Assembly (NCBI RefSeq): GCF_903819435.1
Contig: NZ_CAIJDP010000071.1
Coordinates: 186,001 to 250,000, forward strand
Origin: Flavobacterium salmonis
Lineage (GTDB): Bacteria; Bacteroidota; Bacteroidia; Flavobacteriales; Flavobacteriaceae
Reading direction: 5' to 3'
Length of the DNA stretch: 64,000 bases
In this document: one piece after another, positions 26,205 to 35,215 of the stretch
How the letters are laid out: every line of letters starts with the position of its first letter
How positions within the stretch are numbered: position 1 is the stretch's first letter
The notes under the pieces: model-generated
The model's input: the letters and a program-made list of their open reading frames with translations, nothing else
Told to the model about the DNA's origin: nothing
Database searches by the model: none
Position numbers and translations under genes: made by a program

Positions 26205-27887
26205 ATGTATATTACCCGAATTATTTCATTGATTATTATACTAATTTGTTTCAGTACCAGCACTTATTCTCAAGATAAACAGCTATCCAAAGATGGTATT
26301 GAAAACTTATTAAACGATGCTACCCAAAATTTTAAGCTTAAAAACTACGAGAAGTCTTTGACAAAATCGAGAAGTGCATTAAAGTATGCCATCAAAATCA
26401 ATGATAATAATTTAATAGGACGAAGTTACAATTTAATAGGAGCGAATTTTGATGATTTATTCATGCTTGATAAAGCATTAGGATTTTACGTTAAAGCGTT
26501 ATATTATATTAATAAAACAGACAACAATATATATAAAGCTAAGATTAACAATAATCTGGCGAATATTTATTTTTTCGACAGAAAACAATACAGCAAAGGT
26601 ATATACCATTATGAAAAAGCTCTTGAGCACAGCAATATTTCATCTGACACATCTGTAATTTATTTTAGAAAACTTAATATTACCTGGGCCTACTTTGAGA
26701 TTAATAATTTTAACAGGGGATTTCAATATTTAAAATTCCTAAATCAATTTAAACAATATGGGAATGAATCTACAGAGGTTACGTTAAACATGCTAAACGG
26801 CGTATATAATGATCATATAAATGATACTGTAAAAGCAAATTCATACTTTTTAAAAGGGATTGAATCAGGCAATAAGAATCATGAAAAATTTGATTTATCC
26901 ATAACACATAAAAAATATGCTGCTTTTTTGTTTAAAAACAAAAACTACAAAAAAGCTTATGAAAACATATTAGAGTTTAATCGTCTTACCAATGAAATTA
27001 CTGATTTAGCAAAACAGAAAAAAACAAAATTGATTGGGGTCAACCTTGAATTAGACGAATTTAAACGAGAAGTTGATAAAATAGAAACAGAATACAAAAA
27101 CAAACAAAAATTATTGCAGGAAGAACAGTCCCGTCATAAAAAAATTTTCACCATAATTGTTGTTTTATTTCTTATTATAACGGTTCTTTTTTACTTTTTT
27201 TATCAATATACAAAACTGAAACAAAAAAACAGGATAAAAAATATCCAAAATAAAATACACCAAAATATAATTAATGCCAGTATAGACGGACAGGAAAGTG
27301 AACGTAAAAAAATTGCCTTGTTTTTGCACGACACCATCAGTGCCTCCTTATCATCAGCAGGAATGCACTTAAATGTGTTTTTATCCCAAAATGGCGTTGT
27401 CCCTGATGAAATCATAAAAACTAAGTTTATCCTGGACGAAACACATGACAAGGTAAGGGACCTATCCCATGATCTCCTGCCTACACTTTTGGTTCGTTTC
27501 GGTTTGTTATATGCCTTGGACGATTTATGTGAAAAATACTCAAATTCGAATTTGCACTTTGAATACCTGAATACTATTTCAAACAAAAAAAGATATACCG
27601 AAACTTTTGAAACGAGACTTTATTTTATCATTTCAGAACTTCTCAATAATATTATCAAACATAGTGATGCTACTAGGGCTGAAGTTTCGTTATCGGAAAA
27701 ACCTAATGAATTAGTTATTAAAATTACTGATAACGGAAAAGGTTTTGATATTAAGGATTTTAATTTTGTTGAAGGATTTGGCCTTAATCAGATAAAAGCC
27801 AGAATAAACAATCTGAATGGGCATTTTAATGTAAAATCAAAAATAAACGAAGGGACCTCTATTAAAATAACGATTCCCATTAATTAG
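26205..27887 (+). CDS. TPR-containing sensor histidine kinase (HisKA_3), second paralog
   Basis: A 560-residue tandem duplicate of the kinase at 23929 with the same layout: signal peptide, TPR-like repeats (about 30-265), a membrane helix near 305-325 (FTIIVVLFLIITVLFYFFY), HisKA_3 with His375 in ERKKIALFLHDTISASL, and HATPase with ITDNGKGFD and GFGLNQIKARI. Conservation is very high from the membrane helix on and low in the TPR part. No second response regulator is nearby, so both kinases may feed the same NarL-type protein. It ends 22 bp before a convergent gene, and I see no terminator. Confidence 0.91.
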   Translation: MYITRIISLIIILICFSTSTYSQDKQLSKDGIENLLNDATQNFKLKNYEKSLTKSRSALKYAIKINDNNLIGRSYNLIGANFDDLFMLDKALGFYVKALYYINKTDNNIYKAKINNNLANIYFFDRKQYSKGIYHYEKALEHSNISSDTSVIYFRKLNITWAYFEINNFNRGFQYLKFLNQFKQYGNESTEVTLNMLNGVYNDHINDTVKANSYFLKGIESGNKNHEKFDLSITHKKYAAFLFKNKNYKKAYENILEFNRLTNEITDLAKQKKTKLIGVNLELDEFKREVDKIETEYKNKQKLLQEEQSRHKKIFTIIVVLFLIITVLFYFFYQYTKLKQKNRIKNIQNKIHQNIINASIDGQESERKKIALFLHDTISASLSSAGMHLNVFLSQNGVVPDEIIKTKFILDETHDKVRDLSHDLLPTLLVRFGLLYALDDLCEKYSNSNLHFEYLNTISNKKRYTETFETRLYFIISELLNNIIKHSDATRAEVSLSEKPNELVIKITDNGKGFDIKDFNFVEGFGLNQIKARINNLNGHFNVKSKINEGTSIKITIPIN

Positions 27888-27909
27888 TAATAAAAACTAG
27901 TGTTTTGAG

Positions 27910-28407
27910 TTAAACTCTCTTATCAATCTCTATAATTTCAAGATCTTTTATTTTGTCTCCTTCAATTACAAAGCGCAGCATCGTTCTTACCTGATGAAAA
28001 CCACTTTTTCCAGCTGCTCCCGGATTCATGTGTAACAGATTATTTTTTTTGTCAAACATTACTTTTAAAATATGCGAATGCCCGCAAATGAATAATTTGG
28101 GAGGATTGTTTTGCATTTCTTCCTTAATAGCAGGATTATATTTTCCGGGATATCCTCCTATGTGCGTAATCCAAACCGAAACTTCTTCGCAGAGAAAACG
28201 ATTGTGGAGCGGAAATTCTAACCGTGCCTGTGCATCATCGATATTACCATAAACGCAGCGCAGCGGTTTTATTTTTTTTATGGTATCTGTAACATGCAAA
28301 TCACCAATATCTCCCGCATGCCATACTTCATCGGCTTGGGCGACATATTTTAAAATAGTATCATCAATATGACTGTGCGTATCGGAAAGAAGGAGGATTT
28401 TTTTCAT
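27910..28407 (-). CDS. YfcE/MJ0936-type metallophosphoesterase
   Basis: A 165-residue calcineurin-like phosphodiesterase of the small YfcE/MJ0936 class. Metal ligands are seen in LLSDTHSHID, HAGDIGD, GNIDD, ITHIGGYPG and GHSHILKV, and the closing motif is LHMNPGAAG. It likely hydrolyses phosphodiesters in the cytoplasm with two divalent metals. The natural substrate is unknown. It lies downstream of the flotillin gene on the same strand but behind a terminator, so it is probably transcribed alone. Confidence 0.92.
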   Translation of the reverse strand: MKKILLLSDTHSHIDDTILKYVAQADEVWHAGDIGDLHVTDTIKKIKPLRCVYGNIDDAQARLEFPLHNRFLCEEVSVWITHIGGYPGKYNPAIKEEMQNNPPKLFICGHSHILKVMFDKKNNLLHMNPGAAGKSGFHQVRTMLRFVIEGDKIKDLEIIEIDKRV

Positions 28408-28470
28408 TCTGAGAAACTAAGATTCTGGGGTACTAAGATACTGAGATTTTCAATACTATGTTATTCAACA

Positions 28471-28504
28471 AAAAAATCCGATTGCTTTTACAATCGGATT
28501 TTTA
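28471..28504 (-). terminator. Intrinsic terminator of the flotillin gene
   Basis: AATCCGATTG (28475-28484) pairs perfectly with CAATCGGATT (28491-28500). T-runs occur in both directions and the stem lies 75 bp past the flotillin stop on the - strand. Confidence 0.85.
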
Positions 28505-28578
28505 TATTTATTAGGACGATTCAGTTAGGCTTACTGCTTTACATCTCTACATTATATCCTAAAATAAATTATTGCTTT

Positions 28579-30501
28579 TTAGGACTTTGGCTTTTTAACG
28601 TCTTTCAGATCTTTCGTGTCTTTAGTATCCATCATTTCCATTAGTTTCAAACCCAATAAACCGCTGATAGAACCATCAGATCCTCCGCTTCCGGAAATTA
28701 ATACGTCTGGAATTACTTTGATGTTTCCTTTACCAATTTCTTCGGTCACTTTATAACGGGTAAAGTTATCTCCACCCATTGCACTCACCTGAAGCTGATA
28801 CGCTTCAGCTGTTGATTTACCAATTGCCATAATCTTTTCGGCTTCAGCTAAACCTGTTTTTGAGATTCTTTCGGCTTCTGCACTGGCATTTAGTTTAGTT
28901 GCTTCGGCCTGTGCTCCTGCTCTGGCTTTTGTAGCCTCGGCTTCAGCATTTGCACGCATTTTTGTAGCTTCGGCTTCAGCGTTTACATTCAGTTTCAAAC
29001 TGGTTGCATCCCCTTCTGCTTTTTTCACGGTTGCATCGGCAGTTCTTTGTGCGATTTCGACACTCTGAGAAGCACGAACAATCTCTTTCTGCATATCTGC
29101 AATCGCAGTTTCTTTTTCCATACCCTGACGCTGTTCCTGTGCCATTTTTTGGGTTTGATACGTTTTTTGTTCTTCTTCGGCTAGTTTTCTATCCGTCAAA
29201 GTCTTCATCAACGAATCTGGCGGAACTATGTCTCCAATTAAAGTATCAACTGCATTTACGTTATATTCATCAAGTACTAATTTTATATGGTTTTTAGCAG
29301 ATTCCTGACGCTCTTTTCTGGTTGTCAGGAACGAAATCACATCGCTGTCCTGAGCCGAATTTCTAAAATAGTTACCAATAGTAGGCTCCAGAACCTGAGA
29401 AACCAGATTATTCATGCTTCCAAAACGCGCAATTACTTTTGGTGCTTCAGCTGCAGGAACGTGGATAATCTGTGCTACATCCAGATTAAAAGGGAAACCG
29501 TCTTTTGAACGAACCGTAATTGTAGAAAGATTTTTGTCTAAATCATGCGATTCGCTTCGTGCGTTTGCCCAGTTTAGAACCAAATTTGTTGTCGGAACCG
29601 GCTCCAGCTTTGTGGTATATTTATTCAAGGCATATTTTCCCGGTCCAAAAGGTTCCATCCAGACACCTCGCTGCCCTTTTGAAACAATATTTCCGTGTTT
29701 GAAAGTGTCCCCGGTAACATCCTGACCATCTTCACCAATATATGAAATCACTACACCAACATAACCAATCGGCACATCAGTCATTGGGTTTTGCTCAATT
29801 AAAATTCCCCAGGTATTGATGTAATAAGAACCTGCCAGCATAACCTGAGGCTGTAAACCACGATTTCCGCCATGTTCAAGAAACTTATCAAAATCCTGAA
29901 AGTTATTATGTCCTTCGACAAATTTACCCGCAATCTGCCCTTGCGGGATCGGCTCTCCATCAAGTGCCGTTACGATACCAATCATGTTTTCGTAAATCTT
30001 GATTTGATCTGCAATTACAATTTCGAACAGGAAAGTATTAATACGATATGACCCTGTGGTAATAAAAGCCGTCTGACGCCCTTTTTGACCTCCATTGTTC
30101 AGGAAAGCTGTAGCATCCTGAAAATTGTCACTTTCTACTTTTCTGGCCAGGATTCGTCCGGTTGGAATTTCCTTTCCGTCTTTACTTAAAACCAATCCGA
30201 TTTTACCTTCCGGAATAAGTGTAAATCCGGTCATATCGATTGAATATTGCCAGATCCACATTCCCCAGTACAAACCCGGAGCCAATGTTTGTGCCTGATA
30301 ACCCGCTTCGCCTTTTGTGGCAATTATACGGCCATCCGGCAATGATTTGTCTGCACCAAACAGAACGAATTTTTTGGTCACTAAACCAATTCTGTCTTCT
30401 GGAACGATAACCATTCCGAAGAAAACACGCAAAATAAATTTGTAAAAAACAATGGCAAATAAAATTAAAATTATCCACCAGTAAGAAGTAATTTCATTCA
30501 T
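28579..30501 (-). CDS. Flotillin-like SPFH membrane scaffold protein
   Basis: A 640-residue inner-membrane scaffold protein of the flotillin type. An N-terminal membrane helix (about 7-25) is followed by a long N-terminal region, an SPFH/band-7 domain with TVRSKDGFPFNLDVAQIIHV, and a C-terminal coiled coil rich in Ala/Glu with repeated EAEATK units (about 480-560). The tail is Gly-rich then charged (GSGGSDGSISG, then Lys/Asp-rich). Flotillins organise lipid microdomains and affect membrane fluidity. The duplicated PEGKIGLVLSKDGK/ENMIGIVTALDGEP segments near the N-terminus look like internal repeats. Confidence 0.88.
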   Translation of the reverse strand: MNEITSYWWIILILFAIVFYKFILRVFFGMVIVPEDRIGLVTKKFVLFGADKSLPDGRIIATKGEAGYQAQTLAPGLYWGMWIWQYSIDMTGFTLIPEGKIGLVLSKDGKEIPTGRILARKVESDNFQDATAFLNNGGQKGRQTAFITTGSYRINTFLFEIVIADQIKIYENMIGIVTALDGEPIPQGQIAGKFVEGHNNFQDFDKFLEHGGNRGLQPQVMLAGSYYINTWGILIEQNPMTDVPIGYVGVVISYIGEDGQDVTGDTFKHGNIVSKGQRGVWMEPFGPGKYALNKYTTKLEPVPTTNLVLNWANARSESHDLDKNLSTITVRSKDGFPFNLDVAQIIHVPAAEAPKVIARFGSMNNLVSQVLEPTIGNYFRNSAQDSDVISFLTTRKERQESAKNHIKLVLDEYNVNAVDTLIGDIVPPDSLMKTLTDRKLAEEEQKTYQTQKMAQEQRQGMEKETAIADMQKEIVRASQSVEIAQRTADATVKKAEGDATSLKLNVNAEAEATKMRANAEAEATKARAGAQAEATKLNASAEAERISKTGLAEAEKIMAIGKSTAEAYQLQVSAMGGDNFTRYKVTEEIGKGNIKVIPDVLISGSGGSDGSISGLLGLKLMEMMDTKDTKDLKDVKKPKS

Positions 30502-30686
30502 GATTATTAGTTATTTAGACTACAAACATAACAGAAATATTTCCTGTTAAAATTAAAAAATTTTAAAATTAACATTTGGCGTTTTATGCTTAAAAATGTT
30601 AAAAAATGGTTTTAATTATATCGTTGGAATTGTCAATTTCTGACACGATTTTTAGCCAAACAAACTATGATTTGCATTTTAGGTTT

Positions 30687-30958
30687 TAAAGGATTTTAAC
30701 AAAGTTTCTGAGATTCTAAAATACTATGGCTATCCATTTTTGTTTTTGGATTTGATTCTGATTGATATTAATCTATTTTTTCATTTATATCAAAATATTA
30801 TACCTATATAAGTGTGATTTTCTAATCTGGGGTTAGACACACTACTGTACTCCTCTACAAAATAAACGAGACGAAAAACCTTTGCATCTCTGAACCTTTG
30901 CATCTTTGTCCTCTAAAAAGAAAAAACCTTTGTACCTTTGCACCTCAGAACCTCTACC
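30687..30958. repeat. Low-complexity CTGAG/ACCTTTG repeat region upstream of truA
   Basis: The 462-bp gap between flotillin (divergent) and truA carries TTTCTGAGATTCTAAAATACT near 30703 and a run of CCTTTGCATCT, CTGAACCTTTGCATCTTTG and ACCTTTGCACCTCAGAACC units at 30879-30955. These are degenerate short tandem repeats of the sort found between flavobacterial genes. I see no gene or clear promoter in the remainder. Confidence 0.5.
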
Positions 30959-30963
30959 TTAAA

Positions 30964-31698
30964 ATGAGATATTTTATTCAATTTGCTTATAACGGCACCC
31001 ATTATCATGGATGGCAGTTTCAGCCCAATGCCCCTTCAGTACAGGAAACTTTAAACAAAGGGCTTTCTGTTTTACTGAATTCTACAATAAATGTAATGGG
31101 CGCCGGAAGAACAGATACGGGAGTTCATGCTTCTGAAATGTATGGCCATTTTGATTTTGAAAATCCTATTGAAGTTCCGCTTTTGGTGCACAAACTCAAT
31201 TCGTATTTACCCAAGGATATTGCAATTTTTGACATTATATTGCTGCATGATGATGCGCATTGCCGATTTGATGCCACTAAAAGAACCTACGAATATCATA
31301 TCAATACGGTTAAAAATCCATTTTTAGAAGGATTAAGCTGGTATGTAAATCAGAAACTGGATGTGGATTTAATGAATGAGGCTGCACAGATTTTACTGAA
31401 ACATACCGATTTTCAGTGTTTTTCGAAAGTAAATACCGATGTTAACACATTTGATTGCACGGTTTTTGAAGCGTACTGGAAGCAGGAAAAAAGCAAACTG
31501 GTTTTTACCATTTCGGCGAATCGGTTTTTACGAAATATGGTTCGGGCGATTGTCGGAACTTTAATTAATATAGGTTTACATAAAATTACACTGGCAGATT
31601 TTGAAAATATCATTGCCAGCAAAAGCAGAGAAAAAGCCGGTTTTTCAGTTCCGGCACATGGATTATATTTAACTGATATTTATTACGACTATCTATAG
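30964..31698 (+). CDS. truA: tRNA pseudouridine(38-40) synthase TruA
   Basis: Makes pseudouridine at positions 38-40 of the tRNA anticodon arm. It has 244 residues from ATG 30964. A longer frame from TTG 30898 would add residues encoded by a repeat and is rejected. Motifs are FAYNGTHYHGWQFQP, the catalytic-Asp motif GAGRTDTGVHA, FDATKRTYEYHI and NRFLRNMVRAIVGTL. Length is normal. It is followed at 80 bp by an ABC exporter gene, with an inverted repeat between. Confidence 0.95.
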   Translation: MRYFIQFAYNGTHYHGWQFQPNAPSVQETLNKGLSVLLNSTINVMGAGRTDTGVHASEMYGHFDFENPIEVPLLVHKLNSYLPKDIAIFDIILLHDDAHCRFDATKRTYEYHINTVKNPFLEGLSWYVNQKLDVDLMNEAAQILLKHTDFQCFSKVNTDVNTFDCTVFEAYWKQEKSKLVFTISANRFLRNMVRAIVGTLINIGLHKITLADFENIIASKSREKAGFSVPAHGLYLTDIYYDYL

Positions 31699-31701
31699 CT
31701 T

Positions 31702-31771
31702 TAAGCTTTAGGCTTTAGGCAATAAGCTTCAACTTTATGCCTAAAACCTAAAACTTAAAGCCTAAAGCTTA
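31702..31771. repeat. Perfect 16-bp inverted repeat between truA and the ABC exporter
   Basis: TAAGCTTTAGGCTTTA (31702-31717) is the exact reverse complement of 31756-31771. Further GGCTTTAGGC and GCCTAAAACC units lie in the loop. The right arm ends 7 bp before the exporter start codon, so the folded mRNA would place a strong stem next to the start. It looks like a mobile palindrome rather than a terminator, since no T-run follows. Confidence 0.7.
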
Positions 31772-31778
31772 AAAATAA

Positions 31779-33533
31779 ATGAAAGCAAAAGCATTTGATA
31801 CCGGATTATTCAAACGGATTTTAAAATATACCAAACCTTATAAATGGCGTTATTACGGCGTTATTATTTTTGCGGTTTCGCTGTCGGTTTTTGCGGCGCT
31901 TCGCCCCTATTTACTGAAACAAACTGTAGATGGCTATATCAAAACGCATGATAAGCAGGGCTTGCTTCTATACATAATTTTAATGGGTGCTGTACTTTTG
32001 ATGGAGGTTTTTTCACAGTTTTATTTTGTTTTTTGGGCTAATTGGCTGGGACAGGATATTGTAAAAGATATTCGAAATAAGCTTTTCAAACACATTTTAA
32101 GCTTTAGAATGAAATATTTTGATTTGGTCCCTGTGGGTCAACTGGTTACCAGATCTGTTTCGGATATTGAATCAATTGCGCGTATTTTCAGTCAGGGATT
32201 ATTTATGATTATAAGTGATTTGATGAAAATGCTTGTTGTACTGATTTTTATGTTTTATATGAACTGGAAACTTACTTGGATTGTTGTGGTTGCTATGCCG
32301 ATTCTGGTGTATGTTACCCGAATTTTTCAGCGTAAAATGCAAGTAGCTTTTGAGGAAGTAAGAACGCAGATTGCCAACATGAATTCATTTGTTCAGGAAC
32401 GTGTAACGGGAATGAAAATCGTTCAGCTATTTAACCGGGAGAAAATTGAAGCGGAAAATTTCAGAGCTATAAATGACAAACACAGAGTTGCGTGGATTAA
32501 AACAATCTTGTACAACTCAATCTTCTTTCCGATTGCCGATATTATTTCGTCGATTGCTTTAGGTCTCGTTGTGGTTTTTGGGGGTTTTAAAATTTTAAAC
32601 GGAGATCATTTTACCACTTTTGGAGATTTATTTTCTTATACCATGTTTATAGGTATGCTTTTTAATCCGTTACGTCAGATTGCGGATAAATTCAATGAGA
32701 TGCAATTAGGAATGATTGCTGCCAATCGTGTTTTTGATATTATCGATACGCAGGATCATATTCAGGACACAGGAACTTTGGAAGCTCCTATTTTTGAAGG
32801 CAGTATTGAATTTAAGAAAGTTCGTTTTAGCTATATTCCGGAAGAAGAAGTTATAAAAGGTATTGATTTGTCTGTAGCTTCCGGACAAACTGTTGCCATT
32901 GTAGGATCGACCGGAGCCGGAAAATCAACTATAATAAATCTGTTGAATCGCTTTTACGAAATTAATAGCGGAACGATTTTTATTGATGGGGAAAATATTG
33001 AAAATTATACCTTGGCATCTTTACGTAAACAAATTGCTGTGGTTTTGCAGGATGTATTTTTGTTTGCTGATACTATCTATAATAATATTACTTTGCATAA
33101 TCCGGAAATTACCCGTGAGCAGGTTCTGGATGCTGCCAAAAAAATTGGCGTTCACGATTTTATTATGAGCCTGCCGGATAATTATGATTTTGATGTAAAG
33201 GAACGCGGTGTAATGCTTTCATCCGGACAAAGGCAGCTAATTGCGTTTTTGCGTTCGTATGTGAGTAACCCGAGTATTTTGATTTTGGATGAAGCTACCT
33301 CTTCAATCGACACCTATTCTGAAGAATTGATTCAGCGCGCTACAGAAACCATTACCAAAGGCCGGACTTCTATTGTTATTGCCCACCGTCTGGCAACTAT
33401 TGTTAATGCAGATAAAATTGTTGTTATGGACAAAGGGATGATTGTAGAACAAGGCACACATCAGGAGTTATTAACTAAAGCTAATGGTTATTATAAAAAC
33501 CTGTACGACTCGCAATTTTCGGTTGCAAATTAG
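31779..33533 (+). CDS. MsbA-like ABC exporter, fused permease and ATPase
   Basis: A half-transporter of 584 residues. Six membrane helices lie in about 1-310, followed by an ATP-binding domain with Walker A VGSTGAGKST (about 375-384), signature LSSGQRQL (about 480-487), Walker B ILILDEATSS (about 500) and the H-loop IVIAHRLAT. It acts as a homodimer or heterodimer in the inner membrane and exports lipids, peptides or drugs. The substrate cannot be read from sequence. The LytS-type kinase gene starts 22 bp downstream and may be on the same transcript. Confidence 0.94.
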   Translation: MKAKAFDTGLFKRILKYTKPYKWRYYGVIIFAVSLSVFAALRPYLLKQTVDGYIKTHDKQGLLLYIILMGAVLLMEVFSQFYFVFWANWLGQDIVKDIRNKLFKHILSFRMKYFDLVPVGQLVTRSVSDIESIARIFSQGLFMIISDLMKMLVVLIFMFYMNWKLTWIVVVAMPILVYVTRIFQRKMQVAFEEVRTQIANMNSFVQERVTGMKIVQLFNREKIEAENFRAINDKHRVAWIKTILYNSIFFPIADIISSIALGLVVVFGGFKILNGDHFTTFGDLFSYTMFIGMLFNPLRQIADKFNEMQLGMIAANRVFDIIDTQDHIQDTGTLEAPIFEGSIEFKKVRFSYIPEEEVIKGIDLSVASGQTVAIVGSTGAGKSTIINLLNRFYEINSGTIFIDGENIENYTLASLRKQIAVVLQDVFLFADTIYNNITLHNPEITREQVLDAAKKIGVHDFIMSLPDNYDFDVKERGVMLSSGQRQLIAFLRSYVSNPSILILDEATSSIDTYSEELIQRATETITKGRTSIVIAHRLATIVNADKIVVMDKGMIVEQGTHQELLTKANGYYKNLYDSQFSVAN

Positions 33534-33555
33534 AACACTCCTATATATACTTCTT

Positions 33556-35136
33556 TTGAAATTTAAATTAAAAAAAATAACATCCAGACGTGCTTTCGTA
33601 ATTTACTTAGTCGTCTCTATTCTTATTACGGTCTCTTCTGTGTATATATTGAGTAATTTGATTACTGATCTTACCGAAAAAGCAAATGAAGAGACAGCGC
33701 AGCGTAACTTCCTTAAAAAACAGGAATTCTTTTCGCAGGAGTTTTCAAAACTGCTGGAGCAGGAAAACCGAATAAAGCGTGTTTTAAAAATTAGTAATCC
33801 GGAGAATTTATCTTCTAACTTAAAGGTTTTATCCTCGGTACAGACGACCAATTCTTTGATAGTGAATAACTGGTTTCAGATTAACAATGAAAAAATTCAG
33901 CTCGCAACTGATTCTATTTCTGATACTGAAAAAAAAGATGTCGAAAACTTTATCCTTAACAACAAAAACACTCATCATATTAATACTGTTTTTCTGCAGG
34001 GAAAAGAATGGGTTTGGAGAATTTATTTTAAACTCACTTCCAAGAACAAAGTAGTTCGTTATGGTTGTGATATCAATTTAAAAAAACTTCACGATTATTT
34101 TTCTAAAGTAGACAAGTCCAGGTCGGCAACAAATTATGCTTTCATTTTTGATAAATCAGGAAGATGTATTTATCACCCGGAATCTAACTTTATAGGAAAA
34201 AATATTTATGAGATTTCTTCTACCAGATCAATTGACACCATTTTTAATAAAAAGCAGGATTTTGTAAAAAGAGTTACGATGTCTGAATATTTAGGACTGC
34301 ATGTTATACGATTTACAAAAAAACTAGATCTTAAAAATTCAAATTGGTTTATATGCGTTAATTTTCCAAAAAATGTTATTGACGAAAATGTGACGCTGAT
34401 AAAAAAATATTCTACTTGGATTTATTCGATTACAACTGTAATGCTTTTGCTAATATTTTATTTATTCTCTTATGCCAACAGACGTGCCTACAGGGAAAAA
34501 GGAATCGCCATTAAAGAAAAAAACAGACTGCTTGTTGAGAACGAAAAAATTGTAAAAGAAAAAGCTCTGATCCAGCTTCAGCAATTAAAGGAGCAGATCA
34601 ATCCGCATTTTTTGTTTAATTCGCTCAATTCATTATATATGCTAATGGTAAGCGATGTTAAAACTGCGCAGAAATTCACCCTGAATTTATCCCGCATTTA
34701 CCGCTACTTAATTGACCCGCCTGCCAAAAACATAGTAAGGTTAAAAGATGAATTATTATTTATCGAAAAATATATCTTTTTACAGCAAACCCGATTTAAA
34801 GAAGAATTGTTTTTTTCTATAAAAATTGAAGACGAACCGGCTTTGGAAAAATTTATTCCGTATCTGGCTTTTCAGGTAGTGGTCGAAAATGCTATTAAGC
34901 ATAATATGGCAACACAGGAAAATCCTTTGACTACACATATTTTAATTCAGAAAGATCAGGTTATTATTAGTAACAATCTTCAAAAAAAGGTTCACAGTGA
35001 ACCCAGCGCTAATTTTGGCTTAAAATACCTGTCGAGTGTCTATACATTTTATTCCAGAACCAATTTTGAAACCTCAGAAAAAGACGGCAATTTCGTATGT
35101 ATTCTGCCATTAATATCCATTCACTCCGAAAAATAA
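33556..35136 (+). CDS. LytS-type sensor histidine kinase with extracytoplasmic Cache-like domain
   Basis: I place the start at TTG 33556. The only upstream ATG in frame (33484) lies inside the ABC exporter gene, and no in-frame ATG occurs for the next 240 codons. From there the protein has 526 residues: a membrane helix (about 13-35), an extracytoplasmic dCache-like sensor (FIFDKSGRCIYHPESNFIGK), a second helix near 295-315, a coiled coil, the His_kinase motif LKEQINPHFLFNSLNSLY with His351, and an HATPase with VVENAIKHN. Partners of such kinases are LytTR regulators; the nearest one is at 42707, beyond the protease and SusCD genes. Confidence 0.88.
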   Translation: MKFKLKKITSRRAFVIYLVVSILITVSSVYILSNLITDLTEKANEETAQRNFLKKQEFFSQEFSKLLEQENRIKRVLKISNPENLSSNLKVLSSVQTTNSLIVNNWFQINNEKIQLATDSISDTEKKDVENFILNNKNTHHINTVFLQGKEWVWRIYFKLTSKNKVVRYGCDINLKKLHDYFSKVDKSRSATNYAFIFDKSGRCIYHPESNFIGKNIYEISSTRSIDTIFNKKQDFVKRVTMSEYLGLHVIRFTKKLDLKNSNWFICVNFPKNVIDENVTLIKKYSTWIYSITTVMLLLIFYLFSYANRRAYREKGIAIKEKNRLLVENEKIVKEKALIQLQQLKEQINPHFLFNSLNSLYMLMVSDVKTAQKFTLNLSRIYRYLIDPPAKNIVRLKDELLFIEKYIFLQQTRFKEELFFSIKIEDEPALEKFIPYLAFQVVVENAIKHNMATQENPLTTHILIQKDQVIISNNLQKKVHSEPSANFGLKYLSSVYTFYSRTNFETSEKDGNFVCILPLISIHSEK

Positions 35137-35215
35137 GCCATTCACTCCCTTTCCTTTTTTATTTGAGTACGAAAGAAATATTTTCGCGCTAAAATTAACC
35201 TAAAATTAACAACAA

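Noticed and set aside
30898..30963. TTG start at 30898 for truA
   Set aside because: The added 22 residues are encoded by an ACCTTTG-type repeat and are not part of TruA.
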